From: Actinomadura macra NBRC 14102
GTDB taxonomy: Bacteria > Actinomycetota > Actinomycetes > Streptosporangiales > Streptosporangiaceae
DNA length: 64,000 nt
NCBI RefSeq assembly: GCF_001552215.1
Contig: NZ_BCQT01000019.1
Span: 310,001 to 374,000, forward strand
Direction of reading: 5' to 3'
Program-made: the position numbers and the translations under genes
The notes under the pieces: generated by a model
What the model was told of the DNA's origin: nothing
The model's database searches: none
What the model saw: only the letters and a program-made list of their open reading frames with translations
Shown: piece by piece, positions 16,715 to 25,149 of the stretch
How the letters are laid out: each line of letters starts with the position of its first letter
Numbering within the stretch: position 1 is the stretch's first letter

Positions 16715-17514
16715 CCGCCACGACACCGCGCCGCGCCGGCGCCCCGGCGGTCCCGCTGGACCTCACTCCGGCGCCGGGCTCCGCCCCGCTGTCGCGGATG
16801 GTGCTGTCACAGGCCGGCTACGAGCTCCGGACACTGCTGCGCAACGGCGAGCAACTCCTCCTGACGCTGATCATCCCCGTGGTGCTGCTCACGCTGTTCA
16901 GCGCCACGTCCCTGCTGGATCTCGGCGCCGGCCGCCGCATCGACTTCCTCGCCCCCGGGATCCTCGCGCTGGCGGTGATGTCCACCGCGTTCACCGGGCA
17001 GGCGATCGGAACGGGCTTCGAGCGGCGGTACGGCGTGCTCAAGCGACTCGGCGCGACGCCGCTGCCGCGCGGTGGGCTCATCGCCGCCAAGACCCTCACC
17101 GTCGTGGCGGTCGAGGCGCTCCAGGCCGCGGTGATCTGCGCGGTCGCACTGGCGCTGGGCTGGCACCCGCACGGCGACCCGGTGTCGGCGCTCGCGCTGA
17201 TCCTGGTGGGCACCGCCGCGTTCAGCGGGTTCGGGCTGCTCATGGCCGGGACGCTGCGTGCCGAGGCCACCCTCGCCGCCGCCAACCTCGTCTACATCCT
17301 GCTGCTGGCCGTGGGCGGTGTGGTGTTCCCGCTGGAGAAGTTCCCGGGCGGGGTACGGAACGTGCTGGAGCTGCTGCCCGTCGCGGCGCTGGCGGACGGT
17401 CTGCGGCAAGTCCTGCAGGACGGCGCCGCATTCCCCGGCAAGCCGCTCCTGGTCCTGGCCGCATGGGCCGTCGCGGGGCTCGCCCTGGCGGCCCGGTTCT
17501 TCGAATGGGAGTGA
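16711..17514 (+). CDS. ABC-2 type transporter permease
   Basis: A 267-residue membrane protein with about six helices in residues 45-265 and a cytoplasmic Pro/Ala-rich N-terminus of ~30 residues. Recognisable ABC-2 features are LIIPVVLLTLFSA near the first helix, the motif FERRYGVLKRLGATPLPRG in the first cytoplasmic loop, and VVFPLEKFPGGVRNVLELLPVAALADGLR before the last helix. The ATG at 16711 overlaps the ATPase stop (ATGA). It is the exporter partner of the preceding ATPase; the substrate is not evident. Confidence 0.9.
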
Positions 17515-17517
17515 TCG

Positions 17518-18456
17518 GTGGCACTCGCTGAGGCGCCCGGCCCGTCCTTCGGCAGCGCGGCCCGGGCGGCCGGACGCGGCCGGACGCTGTCGCTCGGCTC
17601 GGTGCCGCCGCCCGCGCTGATCCTGGTCGGTATCATCTCCGTCCAGGTCGGGGCGGGCCTGGCCAAGCACCTGTTCGACCGGATGCCGCCGAGCGCCGTC
17701 GTGACGATACGGTTGCTCACCTCGGCGATCGTGCTGGCGTTCCTGGCCCGCAAGGCGCTGCGGACGGTGCTGCGCGATCACTCCCGCTCCAGCCTGGCCG
17801 TCGCGGCCGGATTCGGGCTGGCGCTGGCGCTCATGAACTTCTCGATCTACCAGTCGTTCTCCCGCATCCCGCTCGGGGTGGCGGTGACCGTCGAGTTCCT
17901 CGGGCCGCTGATGGTCGCCATCGTCGCGTCCCGACGTCCGCGCGACCTCCTCTGGGCCGCGCTCGCGGGCGCGGGCGTGGTCCTGCTGGCCAAGGGCGGC
18001 GGGGACATCGACCTCGTGGGCATCGGGTTCGCGCTGCTGGCCGGGGGGTGCTGGGCCGCCTACATCCTGCTCACCGCCGCCACCGGCCGGCGGTTCTCCG
18101 GCTCCACCGGGCTCGCCCTGGCCAGCGTCGTCGGGACGGTCGCGGTCCTGCCGCTGGGCGTCGCGTCCGGCGGCGCCGCCCTGCTCGACCCGAAGCTGCT
18201 GCTGATCGGCGTCGGCGTCGGCCTGCTGTCCTCGGTGATCCCCTACTCGCTGGAGCTGGAGGCGCTGCGGCGGATGCCCGCCCGCGTCTTCGGCATCCTG
18301 ATGAGCATGGAGCCCGCCGTCGCCGCGCTGGTCGGTGTGACGATCCTCGGGGAGGTCCTCAACGGACGCCAATGGTTCGCGATCGGCTGCGTGATCGTGG
18401 CGTGTGCAGGTGCCACCCGGAGCCAGAAGGACCCGCCCGAGGCGCCCGAGGTCTGA
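17518..18456 (+). CDS. EamA-family (DMT) exporter, RhtA-like
   Basis: A 312-residue transporter with ten predicted helices arranged as two EamA repeats (about residues 35-165 and 170-300). Segments such as ISVQVGAGLAKHLFDRMPPSAVV, GVAVTVEFLGPLMVAI and SVIPYSLELEALRRMPARVFGILMSMEPAVAAL match RhtA/YdcZ-type amino acid exporters (threonine/homoserine in known cases). The GTG start lies 3 nt after the permease stop, so it is probably co-transcribed with the ABC pair. The substrate is not determined by sequence. Confidence 0.88.
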   Translation: MALAEAPGPSFGSAARAAGRGRTLSLGSVPPPALILVGIISVQVGAGLAKHLFDRMPPSAVVTIRLLTSAIVLAFLARKALRTVLRDHSRSSLAVAAGFGLALALMNFSIYQSFSRIPLGVAVTVEFLGPLMVAIVASRRPRDLLWAALAGAGVVLLAKGGGDIDLVGIGFALLAGGCWAAYILLTAATGRRFSGSTGLALASVVGTVAVLPLGVASGGAALLDPKLLLIGVGVGLLSSVIPYSLELEALRRMPARVFGILMSMEPAVAALVGVTILGEVLNGRQWFAIGCVIVACAGATRSQKDPPEAPEV

Positions 18457-18540
18457 CCCGTGGCGCGCCGCCGGGTCGCGACCGCCCTCGGCGTCGTGCA
18501 AGGATCGGTGGGGACGATCGTCGAACGGAGAGGAGCCGCC

Positions 18541-19380
18541 GTGGCCGGCCGGACCGAGGACCAGGGAATCCCGCCCGAGTTCTTCGAGGCGGGGTCGGCG
18601 TCGTTCGTCGACTTCCTGCGCGTCCACTCCCCCGACCTGCTGCCCGTCAACCGGGTGCCGGACGCCGGGACCCTTCCCGAGCTGCCGCACGGCACGACCG
18701 TCCTGGCGCTGACGTTCCCGGGCGGGGTCATGATGGCCGGGGACCGCCGGGCCACGCAGGGCAACCGGATCGCCTACCGGGAGCTGGAGAAGGTCCAGCG
18801 CGGCGACGAGTACTCGGCTGTGGCGTTCGCGGGCACGGTCGGGCTCGCCCTGGAGATGGTGCGCCTCTTCCAGGTCGAGCTGGAGCACTACGAGAAGATG
18901 GAGACCGTCCCGCTGTCGCTGCCGGGCAAGGCCCGCCGCCTCGGCGCCGTCATCCAGGCCAACCTCGCGCAGGCGCTGCAGGGCCTCGCGGTCGTCCCGC
19001 TGTTCGCCGGCTACGAGGCGGGCGCCGACACCGGGCGGATCTACACCTACGACATCACCGGCGCCCCGCAGGAGGCCCGCGGCTTCCACGCCGACGGCTC
19101 CGGCTCCCCGTACGCGCTGGGTGCCCTGAAGAAGCTCTACCGGCCCGACCTGTCGATCCGGGACGCGGCCACCGTCTGCGTCCAGGCCCTCTACGACGCC
19201 GCCGACGACGACACCGCCACCGGCGGCCCCGACCCGGCACGACGCATCTACCCGACCATCGCGGTCGTCACCGAGGACGGCTACCGCGCCCTGCCCGAGG
19301 ACGAGGTCTCCGCGATCGCCGGTGAGGTCCTGGAAGGCCGGCTGACCGCCCCCGGCGGCCCGGTCGCGCCGCTGCGCTGA
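18541..19380 (+). CDS. prcB: Orphan 20S proteasome beta subunit (PrcB paralogue)
   Basis: A 279-residue precursor clearly homologous to actinobacterial PrcB. A 51-residue propeptide ends in LPHG and the mature enzyme starts with the nucleophile Thr52 (TTVLALTFPGG). Mature numbering gives Asp17 (AGDRRATQGN) and Lys33 (ELEKVQRGD), both in place, so proteolytic activity is expected. FQVELEHYEKM and ALYDAADDDTATGGPDPARRIYPT are PrcB hallmarks. I chose the GTG at 18541 because GAGAGGAG precedes it; the frame opens at 18460. No prcA, pup, dop or ATPase gene is in the window; the next gene is polX. It may be a second beta subunit that mixes into the main proteasome. Confidence 0.92.
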   Translation: MAGRTEDQGIPPEFFEAGSASFVDFLRVHSPDLLPVNRVPDAGTLPELPHGTTVLALTFPGGVMMAGDRRATQGNRIAYRELEKVQRGDEYSAVAFAGTVGLALEMVRLFQVELEHYEKMETVPLSLPGKARRLGAVIQANLAQALQGLAVVPLFAGYEAGADTGRIYTYDITGAPQEARGFHADGSGSPYALGALKKLYRPDLSIRDAATVCVQALYDAADDDTATGGPDPARRIYPTIAVVTEDGYRALPEDEVSAIAGEVLEGRLTAPGGPVAPLR

Positions 19381-19418
19381 GCACCCCGCCGATCTCGGAG
19401 AACGTCGGACCCGGCTCG

Positions 19419-19424
19419 TAGACT
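19419..19424 (+). promoter_or_regulatory. Candidate -10 box, leaderless polX
   Basis: TAGACT ends 7 nt before the polX ATG at 19432, with no Shine-Dalgarno between them. Confidence 0.5.
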
Positions 19425-19431
19425 CGCCCGT

Positions 19432-21153
19432 ATGGCACGGGCGAACGACGAGGCTGCGGCCCTCATCCAGGAACTGGCGGACCTGCTCTCAATCACGGGC
19501 GGCGACGCGTTCAAGATCCGGGCGTACGAGAAGGCCGCGCGGGCCATCGCCGGGCACCCCGACGACATCGCGGGCCTCGACCTCGCCGGGCTCCGCGCGA
19601 TCCCCTCGGTCGGCGAGGCCATCGCCAAGAAGGTCCTCGACTACAAGACCACGGGCACGATCCGCCAGGTCGAGGAACTGCGCCTACAGATCCCCGCGGG
19701 CGTCCGGGCCCTCACCGCCATCCCGACCCTCGGCCCGAAGAAGGCGCTGGCCGTCTACGAGCAGCTCGGCATCTCCTCGGTGGACGAGCTGGCCGCCGCC
19801 ATCGCCGCCGGCCGGCTCGCCGGGCTCAAGGGCTTCGGCACCAAGACCGAGGAGAACATTCTGCGCGGCATCGAGCTGATGCGCAGCTCCGGCGAGCGCG
19901 TCCTGGTCAACGCCGCCGCCGGCGTCGCCGACGAGGTCGTCGCCGCGCTGTCCCGGCTGCCGCAGGTGGAGCGCTGCGCGCACGCCGGATCGCTGCGCCG
20001 GATGCGCGAGACGATCGGCGACGTCGACGTCCTCGCCGCGTCCCGCGACCCGCATCCGATCATGGCGGCGTTCATCGCGCTGCCGTTCGTCGCCGAGGTC
20101 GTCGCGGGCGGCGACAAGAAGACCTCGATCCGCACCACCAAGGGCCTCCAGGTCGACCTGCGGGTCGTGCCGCCCGAGTCCTGGGGCGCGGCCCTCCAAT
20201 ATTTCACCGGCTCCCAGGCCCACAACATCCGCACCCGCGAGATCGCCGTCAAGGCCGGCCTCAAGCTCTCCGAGTACGGCCTGTTCCACGCCGAGTCCGG
20301 CGATCTGATCGTCTCCGAGACCGAGGAGGAGGTCTACGAGCGCCTCGGCCTGCCTTGGATCCACCCCACCCTCCGGGAGGACACCGGCGAGATCGAGGCC
20401 GCGCTCAAGGGCACCCTGCCCGCCCTCGTCACGGTCGACGACCTGCGAGGTGACCTGCACAGCCACACCGACCTGACCGACGGCACCGCGCCCCTGGAGA
20501 CGATGGTCGCCGCCGCCGCGTCCCGCGGGCTGGAGTACTACGCGATCACCGACCACGCGCCGAACCTGGTCATGCAGCGCATGACGGACGAGAAGATGCT
20601 CGCCCAACGCGACCAGGTCGCCGAGCTCCAGAAGCGCTACCCCGACCTGGTGCTGCTCCACGGCACCGAGCTGAACATCGACCCGGACGGCGAGGTCGAC
20701 TGGGACGCGGACTTCCTGTCCGGGTTCGACGTCTGCGTCGCCTCCGTCCACTCCCACTTCACGCAGGACCAGAAGGCCATGACCCGCCGCCTCGTCCGCG
20801 CGTGCGAGAACCCCCACGTCCACGTGATCGGCCATCCCACCGCCCGCAGCATCGGTCGCCGCCCCCCGGTGGACGCCGACTGGGACGAGGTCTTCCGCGC
20901 CGCCGCCCGTACCGGCACCGCCATGGAGATCGACTCGTTCCCCGACCGTCTCGACCTGCCCGCCGACCTGATCCGCCGCGCCAAGCGGCTCGGCGTCGTG
21001 TTCGCGATCGACACCGATGCCCACTCCGTCGGCCACCACGCCAACATCCGCTACGGCGTGGGCACCGCCCAGCGAGGGTGGTTGACCACCGACGACGTCA
21101 TCAACACCTGGCCCCTCCCCCGCCTCCGCGCCTTCCTCCAGGAAACGCGCTGA
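19432..21153 (+). CDS. polX: Family X DNA polymerase / 3'-5' exonuclease PolX
   Basis: A 573-residue bacterial PolX for gap filling in base-excision repair. The N-terminal helix-hairpin-helix region (residues 1-130, e.g. LRAIPSVGEAIAKKVLDY and IPTLGPKKALAVYEQLG) binds DNA. The palm carries the catalytic aspartates in GSLRRMRETIGDVDVLA and VDLRVVP. From about residue 335 a PHP domain supplies metal-dependent exonuclease activity: RGDLHSHTDLTDG, LHGTELNID, VASVHSHF, VIGHPTARSIGRR and DTDAHS are all intact. Probably leaderless. It converges on ctaA with a hairpin between. Confidence 0.96.
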   Translation: MARANDEAAALIQELADLLSITGGDAFKIRAYEKAARAIAGHPDDIAGLDLAGLRAIPSVGEAIAKKVLDYKTTGTIRQVEELRLQIPAGVRALTAIPTLGPKKALAVYEQLGISSVDELAAAIAAGRLAGLKGFGTKTEENILRGIELMRSSGERVLVNAAAGVADEVVAALSRLPQVERCAHAGSLRRMRETIGDVDVLAASRDPHPIMAAFIALPFVAEVVAGGDKKTSIRTTKGLQVDLRVVPPESWGAALQYFTGSQAHNIRTREIAVKAGLKLSEYGLFHAESGDLIVSETEEEVYERLGLPWIHPTLREDTGEIEAALKGTLPALVTVDDLRGDLHSHTDLTDGTAPLETMVAAAASRGLEYYAITDHAPNLVMQRMTDEKMLAQRDQVAELQKRYPDLVLLHGTELNIDPDGEVDWDADFLSGFDVCVASVHSHFTQDQKAMTRRLVRACENPHVHVIGHPTARSIGRRPPVDADWDEVFRAAARTGTAMEIDSFPDRLDLPADLIRRAKRLGVVFAIDTDAHSVGHHANIRYGVGTAQRGWLTTDDVINTWPLPRLRAFLQETR

Positions 21154-21168
21154 GCCTTCAGGGGGCGG

Positions 21169-21187
21169 CGCTGGTCAACCACCAGCG
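21169..21187. terminator. Hairpin between polX and ctaA
   Basis: CGCTGGT-CAACC-ACCAGCG is a perfect 7-bp stem between two convergent genes. It probably terminates both. Confidence 0.6.
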
Positions 21188-21191
21188 GGCG

Positions 21192-22178
21192 TCACGCGGG
21201 CTGGGGGGCCTCGGTTGCTGTGGGCTCGGGTGTGCGGGGTGCCGGGGCGGTGCCCCGGTCGCGCAGGGCGCAGACGAGGCGCCACGCGGCGATCCACATG
21301 AGGACGGAGCCGAGCATGTGGAGGACCACCAGCGGCCCCGGGACGCCCATGAAGTACTGGATGTAGCCGACCGCGCCTTGCGCGAGTTCCAGGGCGATCA
21401 GTTCGTGGACGCGGCGGCGGGCGGCCGGTGGGGCGCCGGTGCGGTGGAGCGCCACGGCGGTGAGGACCGTCAGCGCGACGGTGATCCAGGCGAGGGCGCT
21501 GTGCACGCGGGTGACGTCCTCGATGTTGAAGCCCCAGCGGCGGGACTCGGCGTCCCCGGCGTGCGGGCCGGTGCCGGTGACGACCGTGCCCGCGACGAGG
21601 ACGGCGGCGCAGGCGGCCACGAGGCCGGCGGCGAGGCGGCGGACCCGGATCGGCGCGAGGGGGCGGGGCGGCGCCTCGCCTTCCCCCGCGCGGACCCAGA
21701 GGATCACGCAGAAGACCAGCAGGGCGGGCGAGACGAGGAAGTGCAGGGAGACCGACGCCGGGTGCAGCTCGGTGAGCACGACGATGCCGCCGATCACGGC
21801 CTGGGCGACGACGCTCATCGGCTGGGCCAGCGCCCACCAGACCAGGTCCTTGCGGCGTGGCCGCAGGCGCAGCGCGGCGACGAAGACCAGCACGCCGACC
21901 GCCAGCACGACGAACGTGAGCATCCGGTTGCCGAACTCGATCGTCATGTTCAGCGCGGGGTGCTCCGGGCTGTGCGTCGGGACGAGACTGTCACCGGTGC
22001 AGCGGGGCCACTCGGGGCAGCCGAGCCCCGACTTGGTGACCCGGACGGCGCCGCCGGTGGCGACGATCGCCGCGTTGCCGATCACACCGAGCAGGGCCAG
22101 GAGGCGCAGCGACCCGGGCGTGGGGCGCCAGACGGCGTCGCGTGCTCGGGTCAGCGGGTTCGGGGATCGTTCGGACAC
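21192..22178 (-). CDS. ctaA: Heme A synthase (COX15/CtaA)
   Basis: A ~328-residue membrane enzyme with eight helices that oxidises the C8 methyl of heme O to make heme A for cytochrome aa3. Seen: TGGAVRVTKSGLGCPEWPRCTG with its conserved arginine and cysteines, the heme-ligand histidines in FGNRMLTFVV-type helices (THSPEHPALNMTIEFGNR) and ALAWITVALTVLTAVALHR. An ATG at 22187 is in frame, but a -10-like TACGAT overlaps it and ends 7 nt before the GTG at 22178, which I prefer. It lies with ctaB and a PrsW-like gene, completing the heme A route. Confidence 0.93.
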   Translation of the reverse strand: MSERSPNPLTRARDAVWRPTPGSLRLLALLGVIGNAAIVATGGAVRVTKSGLGCPEWPRCTGDSLVPTHSPEHPALNMTIEFGNRMLTFVVLAVGVLVFVAALRLRPRRKDLVWWALAQPMSVVAQAVIGGIVVLTELHPASVSLHFLVSPALLVFCVILWVRAGEGEAPPRPLAPIRVRRLAAGLVAACAAVLVAGTVVTGTGPHAGDAESRRWGFNIEDVTRVHSALAWITVALTVLTAVALHRTGAPPAARRRVHELIALELAQGAVGYIQYFMGVPGPLVVLHMLGSVLMWIAAWRLVCALRDRGTAPAPRTPEPTATEAPQPA

Positions 22179-22185
22179 GGTGACC

Positions 22186-22191
22186 ATCGTA
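22186..22191 (-). promoter_or_regulatory. Candidate -10 box deciding the ctaA start
   Basis: TACGAT on the minus strand ends 7 nt before GTG 22178 and overlaps the alternative ATG at 22187. This favours a leaderless ctaA mRNA from the GTG. Confidence 0.45.
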
Positions 22192-22226
22192 TGGGCGGGT
22201 GCCCGCGCCCGTGACCCGCCCCCCGG

Positions 22227-23438
22227 TCACCCGCCGTACGGGCCCGGGGCGCGCGGCGGGAGGAATCCGGACGGGCCCTCCGGCGCCCACGGCGGGCTCT
22301 GCCGCGCCTGCGGCGGGGTGCGCAGGAACGCCTGCCTGGCCAGCGACATCAGGTTGAGCAGGGCCTCGCGGCGGGCGGCGAACCAGTGCGGTTCGGCGAC
22401 GCCCCGGTCGGCGCGTTTGTGCAGCAGCGCCAGCTCGGTCGCGGCGAGCTGGTAGTCGACCATGGCGCGGCCGGCGGGCGCGCCGCCGACCGAGCGGGCC
22501 CAGCGGCGGGCGGCGCGGCGGGACGGGATCGAGCGCAGCATCCGCACGTCCTGCGGCGTCACCAGTCCGGTGCCCTCGTACATCGGCAGGTACGTCTCGA
22601 TGCGCCGGACGGTGTGGCGCCGCTCCACCGAGACGATGACGATCAGCGCGACCAGGACGCAGAAGTCCAGCACGTACACGATGCCGAGGCCGCCGAGGCC
22701 GAAGGTGGTGGCGCCGTTCCACAGGCCGTGCAGCAGCATCGCGCCCAGCAGGCCCACGACGGGCGCGAGGATCTGGCCTTTGCGGTGCGTCGCGGCATAG
22801 GCGACGCCGAGGCCGGTCATCGAGGTGAACAGCGGGTGGCTGAGCGGCGCTATCAGGCCGCGCAGGACGAACACCGACGTGAGCTGCTGCGCGCCGCCGC
22901 CGTCGTAGGCCCGCATGTAGTACGTGATGTTCTCCATCATGGCGAAGCCGAGCCCGACCATGGCGGCGTAGATGAGCCCGTCGGCGAAGCCGTCGATCTC
23001 GTTGCGGCGAAACCACAGCAGGCCGAACAGGACGGCGCCCTTGAGCGACTCCTCGATCAGCGGGGCGCCGAAGGTGGCGCTGACGAAGTGGCCCTTCTGC
23101 TCGCCGAAGATCGGCACGGTCACGTACAGGAGGCCGAGCGTGTTGAGGATCAGTGCGCCGAGGACGGCGACGCCCGCGCCCCACATGAACGAGAAGATCA
23201 GGGCGCGCGGCGGCTCGGGCTCCAGCCGGTCCAGCATGAGCGCGAGGGCGACCAGCAGCGGAATCGGGATGATCGCGAGCAGGAGGCCGACCCAGAACCC
23301 GGCGCCACCGTAGAGCGCGTCGATGCCGAGCGCGATGACCGCGCACAGTCCCGAGACGGTCAGTCCCGCGATGAGGGCGACGGGGGGCCTGCCCGGGATG
23401 CGCCCTTCGAGCACCGCCTTCGGATCGACACGCGCCAT
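22227..23438 (-). CDS. PrsW-family intramembrane metalloprotease
   Basis: A 403-residue polytopic protein with about 8-9 helices in residues 20-285 and a cytoplasmic C-terminus. The three PrsW/CAAX-type motifs are visible: EESLK (glutamates), GLGFAMMENI with the ENxxY-like segment, and LHGLWNG with its histidine. PrsW in Bacillus cleaves an anti-sigma factor; here the substrate is unknown. The C-terminal ~120 residues (RRAARRWARSVG..., TELALLHKRADRGV) are an actinobacterial extension. The ATG at 23438 follows a TACGCT -10 box by 6 nt. It sits between ctaA and ctaB, which is a positional, not a proven functional, link. Confidence 0.87.
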   Translation of the reverse strand: MARVDPKAVLEGRIPGRPPVALIAGLTVSGLCAVIALGIDALYGGAGFWVGLLLAIIPIPLLVALALMLDRLEPEPPRALIFSFMWGAGVAVLGALILNTLGLLYVTVPIFGEQKGHFVSATFGAPLIEESLKGAVLFGLLWFRRNEIDGFADGLIYAAMVGLGFAMMENITYYMRAYDGGGAQQLTSVFVLRGLIAPLSHPLFTSMTGLGVAYAATHRKGQILAPVVGLLGAMLLHGLWNGATTFGLGGLGIVYVLDFCVLVALIVIVSVERRHTVRRIETYLPMYEGTGLVTPQDVRMLRSIPSRRAARRWARSVGGAPAGRAMVDYQLAATELALLHKRADRGVAEPHWFAARREALLNLMSLARQAFLRTPPQARQSPPWAPEGPSGFLPPRAPGPYGG

Positions 23439-23444
23439 GACGCG

Positions 23445-23450
23445 AGCGTA
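23445..23450 (-). promoter_or_regulatory. Candidate -10 box, leaderless PrsW-like gene
   Basis: TACGCT on the minus strand ends 6 nt before the ATG at 23438. No Shine-Dalgarno is seen. Confidence 0.45.
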
Positions 23451-23530
23451 TCGGCACGTCGGGTGGAGCGCGAAGCACGTCCCTGCACCGAAGGTGACGA
23501 GTGCCTGGCGGCTGGGTCCGCCGGTAAGGC

Positions 23531-24538
23531 TCAGTGGAGCAACGGGTCGACGGCGACCGCGGTGAACAGCAGCGCGAGGTAGACGTTGGAGAGGTGGAAG
23601 AAGCGCATCGGCCGAAGGTGGACGCCGGTCACCCCGGCGCGGACGGCCTTCAGCAACCGGTGTCCCTCGGCGAGGAACACCAGCCCGAGCACGACGGCGA
23701 CGCCGCCGTACACCGGGCCCATCCCGGCCACCGGCCACAGCAGCAGGGAGCAGGCCACGGTGGCGTAGGTGTAGACGAGGCTCTCGGTGACGACGCGGCG
23801 CTCGGTGGCGACGACCGGCAGCATCGGGACCTCGGCGACCGCGTAGTCCTCGCGGTAGCGCATGGCGAGCGTCCAGGTGTGCGGCGGTGTCCAGAGGAAG
23901 ACGACGCCGAACAGCACGAACGGGGTCCAGGCGACGCCGCCGGTGACCGCGGCCCACCCGATGAGGACGGGCATGCAACCCGCGATGCCCCCCCACACCA
24001 CGTTCTGCGAGGTGCGCCGCTTCAACAGCAGCGAGTACACGAAGACGTAGAACAGGATCGCGAAGAGCGAGCCCACCGCCGCCAGGGGGTTCACCGCGAC
24101 GAGGAACCCGGCGGTGGACAGCGCGGCCAGCGTGATCCCGAAGATCAGGGCGCGGGCGGGGGTGACCTGGTGGCGGGCGAGCGGCCGGCGCCGGGTGCGG
24201 CGCATCTTGGCGTCGATGTCGCGGTCGATGTAGCAGTTGATCGCGTTGGCGGCGCCGGCCGACATCGTGCCGAACGCCAGCGTCAGCAGGACGGTCGACA
24301 GCCGCGGGACGCCCCGCTCCGCCAGGAACATCACCGGGATCGTGGTGATCAGGAGCAGCTCGATGACGCGCGGTTTGGTCAGCGCCACGTAGGCGCGCAC
24401 ACTCGCGCCGAGCGCTCGCACCCCGCTGAGGGACCGCCCGGCGGCCACCGGACCGGCCACCGCTTCGAGGGGGCCCGCGGGCGCCCCCGGCACCTGCTCG
24501 TCGAGTTCGACCCCGCGCTTGTTACTGAGCACCGTCAC
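23531..24538 (-). CDS. ctaB: Protoheme IX farnesyltransferase (heme O synthase)
   Basis: A UbiA-family prenyltransferase of about 335 residues and nine helices that converts heme B to heme O. The first Asp-rich motif is NCYIDRDIDAKMRRTRRRP and the second region is LWTPPHTWTLAMRYREDYAVAEVPMLP, both diagnostic of CtaB/CyoE. The N-terminal ~45 residues before AYVALTKPRVIELLL are variable. The start is uncertain: the frame opens at a TTG at 24556, and GTG codons at 24550, 24538 and 24532 lack a clear Shine-Dalgarno. It is divergent from tkt across about 610 bp. Confidence 0.94.
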   Translation of the reverse strand: MTVLSNKRGVELDEQVPGAPAGPLEAVAGPVAAGRSLSGVRALGASVRAYVALTKPRVIELLLITTIPVMFLAERGVPRLSTVLLTLAFGTMSAGAANAINCYIDRDIDAKMRRTRRRPLARHQVTPARALIFGITLAALSTAGFLVAVNPLAAVGSLFAILFYVFVYSLLLKRRTSQNVVWGGIAGCMPVLIGWAAVTGGVAWTPFVLFGVVFLWTPPHTWTLAMRYREDYAVAEVPMLPVVATERRVVTESLVYTYATVACSLLLWPVAGMGPVYGGVAVVLGLVFLAEGHRLLKAVRAGVTGVHLRPMRFFHLSNVYLALLFTAVAVDPLLH

Positions 24539-25149
24539 AATCGGGTCCACGTCCAACTAGGGATGGGAAATCGCGCGCCGCCTCGGCGGTGCCCCCCGCG
24601 ATCCGGGCCGGCTTCGGCTTGGGTGCGACTTCGGCTTGGTGAAGATACCGCGGCGACTGCCGTCCGCCGCGCCATCACTGTAGTCCGCCCCCTCGGCGGG
24701 TCCATCACCGGGGCGCCGACAGGCGGGCGCAATCAGGTGAGAGGCGGTGCGAGGGCGCCTGCCCTCTCCGGAAGAGATGCCCTCATCGAGTTCACCCGTA
24801 CGGAAGGTTAGCCACGAGCCGATCGGGCAAGGGTCGGGCGAAGCGGGGCGGACCGGTCGGCGGGACGCGGCGCCGGTCAGGCATGTCCCGGCTCGTGCGC
24901 CTTCTGTCCCGTCCTGCCTGCGACGGGCCGCTTGCGCGATAGGCTCGCAGCAGGCGCGGCATGATCTTCGCCGACCATGCGGACGACGGTCGCGAGGGGC
25001 CCAAGGGAAGACGCACGGCGCCGCCGGGCGTTTCGCCCATGGAGGCCGCCGCGGAAGACGCGCCCGGCGTCCGCGCGAGGCACATCACTGGCAAGTGGCA
25101 TCGCTGACAAGTGGTTCCAGAGAGCGGTTCGAGAGGAGCCTGGCGTTCC
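24539..25149. other. Non-coding region between ctaB and tkt
   Basis: About 610 bp without a convincing gene; open frames here have no ribosome sites and look like shadows. It must hold the promoters of ctaB and tkt. A TAGGCT at 24940-24945 is a possible -10 for tkt, giving a leader of roughly 200 nt. Two near-identical 11-bp direct repeats, CTGGCAAGTGG (25088-25098) and CTGACAAGTGG (25104-25114), lie just before the tkt ribosome site with a 16-bp period and could bind a regulator. Confidence 0.5.

Noticed and set aside
16807..19089. A 760-codon open frame antisense to the ABC permease, EamA gene and prcB
   Set aside because: Its composition (runs of Arg, Gly, Gln, Asp, His) is that of a reverse-frame shadow in GC-rich DNA; the sense genes are well supported.
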